NCBI GenBank assembly: GCA_964628285.1
Contig: CAZVNP010000071.1
Span: 1-13,282 of the forward strand
Source of the DNA: JAPLDP01 sp964628285
GTDB taxonomy: Bacteria > Bacteroidota > Bacteroidia > Bacteroidales > JAGONC01
Direction of reading: 5' to 3'
DNA length: 13,282 nt
The translations under genes were made by a program, and so were the position numbers. Under the pieces are notes generated by a model, which searched no databases, had not been told where the DNA came from, and saw only the letters and a list, made by a program, of their open reading frames with translations. Within the stretch, counting starts at the first letter, position 1. The number at the start of each line of letters is the position of its first letter. Of the stretch, positions 6,126 to 13,282 are shown one piece after another.

Positions 6126-8471
6126 ATGAAGCTGTTACAACATATCTCCCTCCTCATCATTCTTGTCACGGTAACCGCACAGGTCACCGCCCAGGGAAAT
6201 TATCAGGAGCAGGGTGATGAGGCTTTCAGGAACCATCAGTACACCACGGCCATTGAAAAATACCGGACGGCACTTGGAAAAGCACCTTCGGAGAAGGAAA
6301 CACGTGACAGATTGACATTCCAGTTAGGGGAGTGTTACAGGATCACCAATGATACGAGGAAAGCCGAAGCAGCATACTATAAGCTGATCCTGACCAAATA
6401 TTCCGATTCGCATCCGGTCGTCCTGCTTTATTATGCCGATGCCCTGAGAGCCAACGGAAAATATGACGAAGCCTCGAACTATTACCAGTCCTACCTGACG
6501 GCGGTACCCGGTGATGACAGGGGCAGAAACGGCGTGCGCTCCTGTGATGAAGCCCGCGACTGGCTGAAAAACCAGACGGAATATAAGGTCATTAACCAAA
6601 GGAGAATAAACACACGCTACGATGAATTTGCACCCTGCTTCGCCGATCAGACCTGGCATACCCTGATGTACACCTCGACGGACCCCTCGGCCGCAGGTCA
6701 GACAATCGATGGATGGACAGGACAACACTGCAGCGATCTTTTCATGTCATCCCGGACAAAGAGTAACCTCTGGACCACTCCTGTCTTATTCGATAACACC
6801 GGAACCATCAACACCAACGCCAATGAAGGCACGCCATCGATGAATGCGACATTTGACGTTCTGTATTTTACCCGATGCCCTCTTGAACGTGAGGGCGGCA
6901 CTGGATGCCAGATATACACCACGGTAAGGAAAGGAGATCAATGGTCGATGCCCTCGGTGGTTCCGTTGTGTGAGGATTCGGCCTCCAATGCAGGGCATCC
7001 CTCCATCAGCAGGGACGGCCTGTCGTTGTATTTTTCATCAAACATGCCCGGCGGGGAGGGCGGAAAAGACCTCTGGGTAGCCACACGGCCTGCCCCAGAC
7101 CGTCCCTTCGGTACACCGCAAAATCTTGGCAAACCGGTCAACACGGCAGGGGACGAGATGTTCCCTTTCATCCTCAACGACACGGTCCTTTACTTTGCGT
7201 CCAATGGCCTCGCCGGCATGGGAGGGTTGGATATCTTCAGGACTATGAAAAAAAACGGGATATGGAGCGCACCTGAGAACATGAGATCGCCGGTCAATTC
7301 GAACAACGATGATTTCGGGATCATCTTCTTCCCTGATGAAGACAAGGGTTACTTTTCATCGAACCGCACCAACGGATCAGGAGGCGACGATATCTGGTAT
7401 TTTTACAAAGAGGTTTACCTTATTACATTAAGCGGGTTTATCAAAGATGAAGGAACACAAAAGCCTTTACCCGATGTTGTGCTGACCTTGCAATCGGATG
7501 ACAGGGTGGTCTCGGAAAAAACGACCGGCACTGACGGATCTTACCGGTTCACTGAAGAAGAGATCAAGCCCGGACAAAATTACACTCTTCTGGCCGGTTT
7601 GAAGGGCTATCTGAATGATGAGTCGGATATTTCAACAGCGGGAACGCGCGGGAACAAAAACATACTCCATGATATCATCCTCAAGCCACTACCTGAAAAA
7701 CCTATCGTCCTGCCCGAAATCCTGTATTCTACCGGCCGGTGGGAATTACCGGCGCCTTACCAGGATTCGCTGAGGGAACTGATCCGGATGCTGAAAGCCA
7801 ACCCGTCTGTCTCCATTATACTGTCGTCGCATACCGACACACGACCGATTGCCATGTCGAACGATTCACTGTCACAACGGCGGGCACAAGCCGTCGTAGA
7901 TTATCTTATCACCCAGGGTATTAAACCCGGCCAACTGATAGCCAGAGGCTATGGTGCTAAAATTCCACGCCAGCTCACTCAGGATATGGTAAAGGACGGA
8001 TATACCTTCAAAGCAGGCACCACGCTCGACGATGCTTATATCAACACATTGACCGATCCATCAGAAAAAGAAGCCGCTTATCAGTTGAACCGGCGCACCG
8101 AATTCTCCATTGCAACGGAAAAAGATAAGCTGGAAGCCCGTGTTATCGCGCCGGAGAAAAAAGTGACTCCCGTGCCCCCACCCGGAAATATTGAACAACC
8201 GGCGTCACAGGAGATAAAGACAGTTGCCGTCGTCCTGTACACCGTTCAACTGGCGGCCGGTCACTCCATACGCCGTGACTATTTTCAAAAACTGAAGGGC
8301 AGTGAAGTCATCAGATGTGATTGCAAGGACGGGATGACCAGGTATTTCACCGGTACCTTTCACACCCAGGAAAAGGCGGCGCAGTACAGAGACAAGATGA
8401 GAGACCTGGGTTATAAGGATGCCTTCATCGTCAAGATCAGCGATAACAACCAACATTGTTTTAAACGATGA
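6126..8471 (+). CDS. Envelope protein with TPR, PD40 propeller, regulatory-like, OmpA and SPOR-like domains
   Basis: A 781-residue exported protein with signal peptide about 1-23 (cleavage near AQ22-23) and no lipobox Cys. TPR-like helices fill about 25-145. PD40/WD40-type blades follow, with LYF or YFSS signatures at 246-248, 301-305, 355-359 and 409-412. A carboxypeptidase-regulatory-like sandwich spans about 432-520. The OmpA_C domain, about 530-665, has HTD at 569-571 and LSQRRAQAV at 582-590; Asp571 and Arg586 keep the 15-residue spacing of the peptidoglycan-binding Asp/Arg pair of E. coli OmpA, and NRRTEF follows at 655-660. After a Pro-rich linker (about 678-695) the tail 704-771 reads like a SPOR domain: YTVQLAAG, then YFTGTF and GYKDAF. 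The order through OmpA matches that described for PorE of Porphyromonas gingivalis. It probably anchors a secretion or surface complex to the cell wall. The next gene follows almost directly. Confidence 0.88.
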   Translation: MKLLQHISLLIILVTVTAQVTAQGNYQEQGDEAFRNHQYTTAIEKYRTALGKAPSEKETRDRLTFQLGECYRITNDTRKAEAAYYKLILTKYSDSHPVVLLYYADALRANGKYDEASNYYQSYLTAVPGDDRGRNGVRSCDEARDWLKNQTEYKVINQRRINTRYDEFAPCFADQTWHTLMYTSTDPSAAGQTIDGWTGQHCSDLFMSSRTKSNLWTTPVLFDNTGTINTNANEGTPSMNATFDVLYFTRCPLEREGGTGCQIYTTVRKGDQWSMPSVVPLCEDSASNAGHPSISRDGLSLYFSSNMPGGEGGKDLWVATRPAPDRPFGTPQNLGKPVNTAGDEMFPFILNDTVLYFASNGLAGMGGLDIFRTMKKNGIWSAPENMRSPVNSNNDDFGIIFFPDEDKGYFSSNRTNGSGGDDIWYFYKEVYLITLSGFIKDEGTQKPLPDVVLTLQSDDRVVSEKTTGTDGSYRFTEEEIKPGQNYTLLAGLKGYLNDESDISTAGTRGNKNILHDIILKPLPEKPIVLPEILYSTGRWELPAPYQDSLRELIRMLKANPSVSIILSSHTDTRPIAMSNDSLSQRRAQAVVDYLITQGIKPGQLIARGYGAKIPRQLTQDMVKDGYTFKAGTTLDDAYINTLTDPSEKEAAYQLNRRTEFSIATEKDKLEARVIAPEKKVTPVPPPGNIEQPASQEIKTVAVVLYTVQLAAGHSIRRDYFQKLKGSEVIRCDCKDGMTRYFTGTFHTQEKAAQYRDKMRDLGYKDAFIVKISDNNQHCFKR

Positions 8472-8496
8472 CTTTATGCCATTATCCCTGTCGCCT

Positions 8497-9450
8497 ATGA
8501 GAAGATTTTACGCCATCGTTTTGGTTTTTTTCTGTTCCGGATGTCTGGCTCAACAGGATATACAGTTCACGCAGTACATGTTCAACAAGGCATTTTACAA
8601 TCCGGCATCCGTGGGCAGTGCGAACAGCATCTGTGTTAAACTACTCATGCGGCAGCAATGGCTGGGATTCAAGGACGATGCCGGGTTAACCGTCGCGCCG
8701 CAGACCTATCTCCTCTCGGTAGATGCACCTGTTTATGTCATTCACAGCGGTGTGGGGGCGATCATTTACCAGGATAAGCTGGGATACGAGTCTAACATCG
8801 GCATCAGGCTCTCCTACGCTTTACGGCTTCATCTTGGAGAAGATAATACCCTTGGTCTGGGTGCCGGATTTTCATTGCTGAATAAAAGCATTGATTTTTC
8901 CAAATTTGACCCAAGGCACCAGGGTGATCCCATGTTAACCGGGCAGGGTAGTGAATTCTGCTACCTCACCGACTTTTCTGCCGGCCTATGGCTGCAATCA
9001 CGGCGATCGTTTTACCTGGGCCTTTCGGCAACTCAGATCCGGCAGGCCAGAGGCGTGATAGGACCAAGTGAAATCGTTCTCAAACGTTATTATTATCTGA
9101 TGACAGGTTACAATTACGCTTTGAGAAAAGGACACACCGAGCGGCAGATTTTCCTGGAGCCTTCCTTCCTGGTCAGCAGCGATGGAGAAAATATTCAATT
9201 TGATGTCACCGGATTGATCAACTTTAATGATCAATATTACGGAGGTGCCGGCTACCGGTTTCAAAATGCTGTCTATCTTATCGCCGGACTGAAATTCAGA
9301 AAATTTTTTGTCAACCTCTCTTATGATATTACCTTACCGGCATCGAACGGGATAAGCCGTCATGACAGTCCGGAGATCATGGCAGGATATTGCTGCGGAT
9401 TATCCCCTCCCGTCAGGAAACAAAGCTTTTATAATACGCGGTTCCTCTAA
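8497..9450 (+). CDS. PorP/SprF-family type IX secretion outer membrane protein
   Basis: A 317-residue protein from the start chosen here, the usual family length. MRRFYAIVLVFFCSGCLAQ is a clean signal peptide, and the mature protein starts with the family signature: IQFTQYMFN then YNPA-VG, followed by RQQWLGF and TYLLSVDAPV. Alternating beta-strand segments run to the C-terminus, which ends in the typical NTRFL. In Flavobacterium johnsoniae, SprF is needed to put the type B protein SprB on the surface; in P. gingivalis PorP is part of the core secretion apparatus. Being the third gene after a type B cargo, this one is most likely the dedicated export partner of the 1417-residue protein. The frame is also open from ATGs at 8476 (just past the upstream stop) and 8419 (inside the upstream gene); 8497 best fits the family N-terminus. 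Close spacing suggests coupled translation. A terminator follows 69 bases after the stop. Confidence 0.92.
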   Translation: MRRFYAIVLVFFCSGCLAQQDIQFTQYMFNKAFYNPASVGSANSICVKLLMRQQWLGFKDDAGLTVAPQTYLLSVDAPVYVIHSGVGAIIYQDKLGYESNIGIRLSYALRLHLGEDNTLGLGAGFSLLNKSIDFSKFDPRHQGDPMLTGQGSEFCYLTDFSAGLWLQSRRSFYLGLSATQIRQARGVIGPSEIVLKRYYYLMTGYNYALRKGHTERQIFLEPSFLVSSDGENIQFDVTGLINFNDQYYGGAGYRFQNAVYLIAGLKFRKFFVNLSYDITLPASNGISRHDSPEIMAGYCCGLSPPVRKQSFYNTRFL

Positions 9451-9519
9451 GATTCTGAAAATGGCATATTGATCCGGAGTTTCAGGTTCGAATCACAGGA
9501 TGACAGTAAAGTATAACAG

Positions 9520-9557
9520 AAGCACCTGAGAATAATTACATTCTGAGGTGCTTTTTT
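9520..9557 (+). terminator. Intrinsic terminator after the three-gene unit
   Basis: Bases 9520-9533 pair with 9540-9553 in a 14-position stem with one G/G mismatch (9528/9545) and a 6-base loop (9534-9539). The stem contains AGCACC pairing with GGTGCT, and six T residues run from 9552 to 9557. It lies downstream of the PorP/SprF gene and upstream of the peptidase gene, so it separates the two transcription units. Confidence 0.9.
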
Positions 9558-9607
9558 ATTTATTAAAGAAAGAAATCTATTGAGATATTCATTTTGATGG
9601 AAATTCG

Positions 9608-9615
9608 TAGCTTTG
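9608..9615 (+). promoter_or_regulatory. Likely -7 element of the C69 peptidase gene
   Basis: TAGCTTTG fits the Bacteroidetes -7 consensus TAnnTTTG and lies downstream of the terminator and 38 bases before the ATG at 9654. A TTTG at 9593-9596 is present but with an 11-base spacer instead of about 19, and the expected position (9585-9588) reads ATAT. The -7 half is therefore supported and the -33 half is not. Confidence 0.45.
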
Positions 9616-9653
9616 GAAGGTCTTAACAGTAGTCATCCCAACGTTCTATCGCT

Positions 9654-11138
9654 ATGAATTTCTGCCAGTTTCGCAGGATTTTGGATAAAGCAGAGACAAT
9701 CGTACTGACTGTCCTGTTTTTGTTATTGACGTTACATGTTCTGTCCCAATCCTCCCGGGGAGACTTCGACTGTTTCTCTATTCTTGTCGGTAAGGATGCG
9801 TCGCAGGATGGCTCTGTTCTCTTCGCCCACAATGAAGATGATTACGGCACCCGTATCGTGAATATTTACAAGGTACCACGGTTATCACATTCTGTGGGTG
9901 AGATCATCGTATCCCATGACGGGGCTGACATTCCACAGGTTGAGGAAACCAACGCTTATCTGTGGCTGGAGATGCCGGAGATGGAATTTTCGGATTGTTT
10001 CATGAATGAATATGGTGTGACCATCGGGTCGGATGCCTGTGAATCGCGTGAAGACCGACCACAATTGACGGAAGGTGGTATTGGTTATGCGTTGCGCAAC
10101 CTGCTGGCGCAGAGGGCTAAGAGCGCGAGGGAAGCGGTCAGGATAGCCGGCACCCTCATCGAACAGTATGGTTATACCGGATCAGGCCGCACCTATTGCA
10201 TTGCCGACACGCATGAGGCCTGGATGCTCTCGGTGGTCAATGGTAAACATTGGGTAGCCCAACGCATCCCTGATGACAAGGTGGCTGTGATTCCAAATTA
10301 TTATACCATCGGAGAGATCGACCTGAATGATACCGTTAATTTTTGCGGCTCACCCGATCTAATCAACTATGCCATTGACCGTGGGTGGTATGATCCCGGG
10401 CAGGATGGTCGGTTTAACTTCAGGGATGCCTATGCGACAAAAAGCTCTCTAGATAACATGACCAATGTCCTGCGTATGTGGCAGGGCGTTAATGAACTTT
10501 CCCTGACCCAATATCAACCCGATGATATATTCCCTTTTGCCTTCCTTCCCCAGGAAAAGGTTTCCCTCCAGGACCTGATGGACATCCTGAGGGACCATTA
10601 CGAAGGCACTCCCTATGATCTCTCCAAAGATTATACGCTGGGGAGCCCTCACTTTGTCAATCATTCAACCATCTGTGCCGTGCATACCCAATATGGTTTT
10701 GTTGCACAACTGCGCGACTATCTGCCGGTCGACTTCGGAGCGGTGCTTTGGCTGGCTTTTTTCCGTCCCTGTGTCAATCCATTCATTCCATGGTACAACG
10801 GGATCAATGAAATTCCCCGCGGTTATTTCCGCAATGATTACAAAACAGCCGAAGCACAACATTTCAATCCGCCCGGTGATCTCTATGAACGCACCGACAC
10901 CCTGGCCTTCTGGACGTTCGTATCACACATGGAAACGGTTGATCAAGACTACGGTGTACTCATAGGCAGGGAAAGAAAAAAAAGAGATAACATCGAAAAA
11001 CGCTATCTTAACGGCCACACCGGTTTTGAGCAAAAGCTGATCTTGAAAAGCCAGGCCGATCCCGTTGAAATAAGAAAAAAACTAACAGAATATACCTGTG
11101 AGGCTGCAGAGAGGGCGTGGAGCGAATACCGGAAATAG
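9654..11138 (+). CDS. Secreted peptidase of family C69 (dipeptidase A type)
   Basis: A 494-residue protein; the family is usually about 470 residues, and the extra length is the signal. Residues 15-32 form a signal peptide likely cut after SQ32. The C69 enzymes are N-terminal-nucleophile hydrolases whose mature chain starts at a Cys. Here Cys40 in DCFSILVGKDAS fits that position, so a short propeptide of about seven residues should be removed by a second cut. Other family marks are DGSVLFAHNED (52-62), NEYGV (118-122), GYTGSGRTYCIADTHEAW (173-190) and IPNYY (213-217), with a long C-terminal part including NHSTICAVHTQYG. The enzyme should release dipeptides or split short peptides in the periplasm or outside the cell. 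It sits alone between a terminator and the next promoter, so it looks monocistronic. Exact substrate cannot be told. Related acylases share the fold but not this motif set. Confidence 0.88.
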   Translation: MNFCQFRRILDKAETIVLTVLFLLLTLHVLSQSSRGDFDCFSILVGKDASQDGSVLFAHNEDDYGTRIVNIYKVPRLSHSVGEIIVSHDGADIPQVEETNAYLWLEMPEMEFSDCFMNEYGVTIGSDACESREDRPQLTEGGIGYALRNLLAQRAKSAREAVRIAGTLIEQYGYTGSGRTYCIADTHEAWMLSVVNGKHWVAQRIPDDKVAVIPNYYTIGEIDLNDTVNFCGSPDLINYAIDRGWYDPGQDGRFNFRDAYATKSSLDNMTNVLRMWQGVNELSLTQYQPDDIFPFAFLPQEKVSLQDLMDILRDHYEGTPYDLSKDYTLGSPHFVNHSTICAVHTQYGFVAQLRDYLPVDFGAVLWLAFFRPCVNPFIPWYNGINEIPRGYFRNDYKTAEAQHFNPPGDLYERTDTLAFWTFVSHMETVDQDYGVLIGRERKKRDNIEKRYLNGHTGFEQKLILKSQADPVEIRKKLTEYTCEAAERAWSEYRK

Positions 11139-11176
11139 CCGGGTCATACAAATGCCGATATCCGGTGATGAATTTT

Positions 11177-11207
11177 TTTGTTCTGTAGTATATTTAAACT
11201 ATTTTTG
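11177..11207 (+). promoter_or_regulatory. Consensus Bacteroidetes promoter
   Basis: TTTG at 11177-11180, a spacer of exactly 19 bases (11181-11199), then TATTTTTG at 11200-11207. This is a full match to the published -33/-7 consensus TTTG-N19-TAnnTTTG used by the phylum's housekeeping sigma factor. Transcription would start near 11212-11215, leaving a leader of about 30 bases before the ATG at 11245. It drives the Asp-box protein gene. Confidence 0.8.
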
Positions 11208-11244
11208 TCAAAATCAATTATTCATTCACTAATACAAAATCATC

Positions 11245-13282
11245 ATGAAGAAAAAATTACTTTTAGTTGTGATTTTCCTGATGACGGGTGTATGGACCTT
11301 TGCACAGGAAAACTGGATTCTGGTTAATTCCAATCTGGCTGGCGGTCAGGGTATCGGGCAGATCAGCGTCGGTATGGATGATCCCACGGCATTCTGGGCC
11401 CATGGAATTGACAATACAGGCGCCATTGTGGATGTCTTTACCAAATCGACCGATAGTGGTGAAACATGGACCGCGGGCACCTTCAATGCGGGGACCGGCC
11501 TGTCGATGTTATTCGCCATCGATGCCAACGTATGCTGGGCGGTATTCAATACCAATGTCGATCAAGGATTGTACAAAACGGAAGACGGCGGTGCGACATG
11601 GGAAAAGAAGGGTACTGCATTCGGCGGACAGTCCTTCGCCGACGTCATCCATTTTTTCAACGACAATGACGGGTGCGCCATGGGCGACCCTGTAGGCGGC
11701 TACTTTGAGATTTACACCACCACCGATGGCGGTGAGACCTGGACACGTGTGCCCCAGGCCAACATCACAGGCCCACTGGCAGGTGAGTATGGTATCACAG
11801 GCAATCTCGATGCCGTGGGGGATAATATGTGGTTCGGCACAAATAAAGGAAGGATTTTCCGCTCCACCGATAAAGGATACAACTGGACTGCTTACAATAC
11901 AGCTTTCAGCAGCAGTACCGTCGTGGATTGCCGTTTCAAGGACGCCATGAACGGCATAGCTTACCGGTCGTATCTCGATCTGGGTATCGAGCCGGTTATC
12001 AACGTGACCAGCGACGGTGGCCAGACCTGGACCAGTGTGACCGTGAACGGTGACATGTACGGAAGGTATTTCGATTATATTCCGGGTACCGATAACACTT
12101 ACATCAGCTCCTCTTTTGCCACCGGACAAAGCGGCGTATCCTATTCCACCGACGGCGGCTACAACTGGATCACCCTGTCGACCGGTTATCCTTTCCAGGC
12201 TATGGCCTGGTTGGATGATGAGACGGGCTATTGCGGCACGGTGGCAACGGCGGCCAGAAGCACCGGCGGCATGTATATCTGGGACGGCCCTCCGATTGGA
12301 ACGGCTTACCCGGCCATAGAAGTGACACCTACAGCCTTCGACGTCACCGTGTCATCGGGAGAAATGACCACAGAGACCATGACCATTTCAAATACCGGCA
12401 CAGACAATCTCACTTACACTCTTAATATCACATATGATGTTGATAATCCCACACCATTTCAGATCAGTGATCCGGTCACACAGGTGCTGAGTATGACTCA
12501 TTCTGAACCAGTCTTGAAATCGGATTGCAAACCCTCTGTTAATGAATTGCCATCCACCGATGATGTGGTTTTACACTATGACAGTGATGATATTACCAAT
12601 GCCATCGGCTGGACGGTTGTCCCGGTCACCGTTCAGGTCGCTGCCAGATTCCCGTCATCGATGGTCCTGCCCTATTATGGCATGACTCTTTCCTCCGTCG
12701 ATATCTATCTGAATGATCCTGCAACGGATTATTATCTTTATATTTACGGCATGGGGACGCCGGGAGCCCCCGGTGACCTGTTGTACAGTGAAGCCATCGA
12801 CCTGACTGAATACAGCTGGAATCACGTTGTGCTGTCGACACCTGTGACTTTGGACGGCGGTGACCTTTGGGTTGCCTATGGCTTTACACAGACCGACCTG
12901 GTGTATCCGGCCGGTGTGGATGCGGGTCCACAGGATCCCAATGGTGACTGGCTGTCATCAGGTTCCGGATGGTCACATCTGGGTTCTACCTTACCATACA
13001 ACTGGCATATAAGAGGCAACCTCACCGGCTCTGCCTTACCGCAATGGCTTACACTGGATCAATACTCAGGCACGGTAGTTCCCGGCGGATCCGATGACAT
13101 CACCGTTACTTTTGACGCCTCCGAACTTCCGGAAGGCGTTTACGGAGCAAATATTACCGTAACAAGCAACGATCCCTATAATTCACCCATTACCATTCCG
13201 GTGACGTTAAATGTGGAGGCCTCGGCTTATGAACCACCTTCCAATCTGGCGGCCAATGTCGTGTGCTATGATGTCGACCTGA
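11245..13282 (+). CDS. Large secreted Asp-box propeller protein, 3' end beyond the window
   Basis: An open frame of 679 codons with no stop before the window edge. MKKKLLLVVIFLMTGVWTFA is a signal peptide, cut near AQ20-21. Residues about 25-345 carry six Asp-box motifs (S/T-x-D-x-G-x-T/N-W) with the Asp at 70, 114, 161, 209, 257 and 303, a regular step of 44-48 residues that predicts a BNR/Ycf48-like beta-propeller. A beta-sandwich strand set starts at about 357 (IEVTP, ISNTGTDNLTY). A separate sandwich-like stretch, about 440-592, comes before PQWLTLDQYSG at 599-609 and an Ig-like end at about 655. A linker with PPSNL at 664-668 looks like the start of a fibronectin type III domain. The missing C-terminus probably holds more modules and a T9SS sorting domain (inference). 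Asp-boxes alone do not prove sialidase activity: no Arg triad or other catalytic set is visible. Function is unknown, probably surface binding or matrix. Confidence 0.88.
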   Translation, partial: MKKKLLLVVIFLMTGVWTFAQENWILVNSNLAGGQGIGQISVGMDDPTAFWAHGIDNTGAIVDVFTKSTDSGETWTAGTFNAGTGLSMLFAIDANVCWAVFNTNVDQGLYKTEDGGATWEKKGTAFGGQSFADVIHFFNDNDGCAMGDPVGGYFEIYTTTDGGETWTRVPQANITGPLAGEYGITGNLDAVGDNMWFGTNKGRIFRSTDKGYNWTAYNTAFSSSTVVDCRFKDAMNGIAYRSYLDLGIEPVINVTSDGGQTWTSVTVNGDMYGRYFDYIPGTDNTYISSSFATGQSGVSYSTDGGYNWITLSTGYPFQAMAWLDDETGYCGTVATAARSTGGMYIWDGPPIGTAYPAIEVTPTAFDVTVSSGEMTTETMTISNTGTDNLTYTLNITYDVDNPTPFQISDPVTQVLSMTHSEPVLKSDCKPSVNELPSTDDVVLHYDSDDITNAIGWTVVPVTVQVAARFPSSMVLPYYGMTLSSVDIYLNDPATDYYLYIYGMGTPGAPGDLLYSEAIDLTEYSWNHVVLSTPVTLDGGDLWVAYGFTQTDLVYPAGVDAGPQDPNGDWLSSGSGWSHLGSTLPYNWHIRGNLTGSALPQWLTLDQYSGTVVPGGSDDITVTFDASELPEGVYGANITVTSNDPYNSPITIPVTLNVEASAYEPPSNLAANVVCYDVDL

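Noticed and set aside
8419..8496. Longer N-terminus of the PorP/SprF protein from ATG 8419
   Set aside because: It would overlap the upstream gene by 53 bases and put 26 unrelated residues before a clean signal peptide. The family normally begins directly with the signal peptide, as at 8497.
9485..9494. GGTTCGAATC, the tRNA T-loop consensus
   Set aside because: The flanking bases do not form the 5-bp T-stem, and no acceptor, anticodon or D arm can be built around it. It is neither a tRNA nor a supported tRNA-derived attachment site.
11139..11180. Possible terminator after the C69 gene (CCGG motifs followed by a run of seven T at 11173-11179)
   Set aside because: The CCGG-containing arms pair over only four or five bases with a long loop or bulges, and the T run is better explained as the upstream part of the consensus promoter.
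11509..12129. Reverse-strand open frame of 206 codons, plus shorter + strand frames such as 11288-11695
   Set aside because: All lie over the continuous + strand frame from 11245 that has a signal peptide, six Asp-boxes and a consensus promoter. They are shadows of that gene.

Overview
The window looks like a chromosomal segment from a member of the Bacteroidota (Bacteroidetes). The evidence is a PorP/SprF-family protein, a C-terminal domain of the gliding-motility / type IX secretion (T9SS) type B class, a Bacteroidetes lipobox, an exact match to the phylum's own promoter consensus (TTTG-N19-TAnnTTTG), and large cell-surface proteins with PKD, SprB-like and Asp-box modules. The genus cannot be told from this sequence. 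All supported genes lie on the + strand.

Layout: (1) 1-286 is an AT-rich leader with no gene, holding a 21-bp odd palindrome and a small CCCTG-T-CAGGG inverted repeat. (2) 287-1543 encodes an outlying lipoprotein of the periplasmic Leu/Ile/Val-binding-like family with no transporter genes beside it. (3) 1544-1689 is a double heptanucleotide tandem array, T(T/C)GGCAG followed by (T/C)AACC(C/T)G, starting on the base after the stop codon. (4) 1830-9450 is a three-gene unit on one strand closed by a strong terminator at 9520-9557: a 1417-residue secreted protein with an internally duplicated beta-helix region, PKD and SprB-like modules and a type B T9SS sorting domain; a 781-residue TPR / PD40 / carboxypeptidase-regulatory-like / OmpA / SPOR-like envelope protein; and a PorP/SprF-type outer membrane protein. 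(5) 9654-11138 encodes a separately promoted secreted peptidase of family C69. (6) 11245-13282 is the 5' part (679 codons, still open) of a large secreted Asp-box propeller protein behind a consensus promoter.

How they work together: the central three genes read as a surface-protein cassette. Work on Flavobacterium johnsoniae shows that type B C-terminal domains need a SprF-like partner, often encoded next door, so the PorP/SprF protein is the likely dedicated export partner of the 1417-residue protein. The OmpA/SPOR protein probably ties the export or display complex to peptidoglycan, in the manner proposed for PorE. The flanking genes (binding-protein lipoprotein, C69 peptidase, Asp-box protein) are all exported too, so the whole window is about the cell envelope and surface. 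I see no RNA gene, CRISPR array, transposase, integrase or phage gene.
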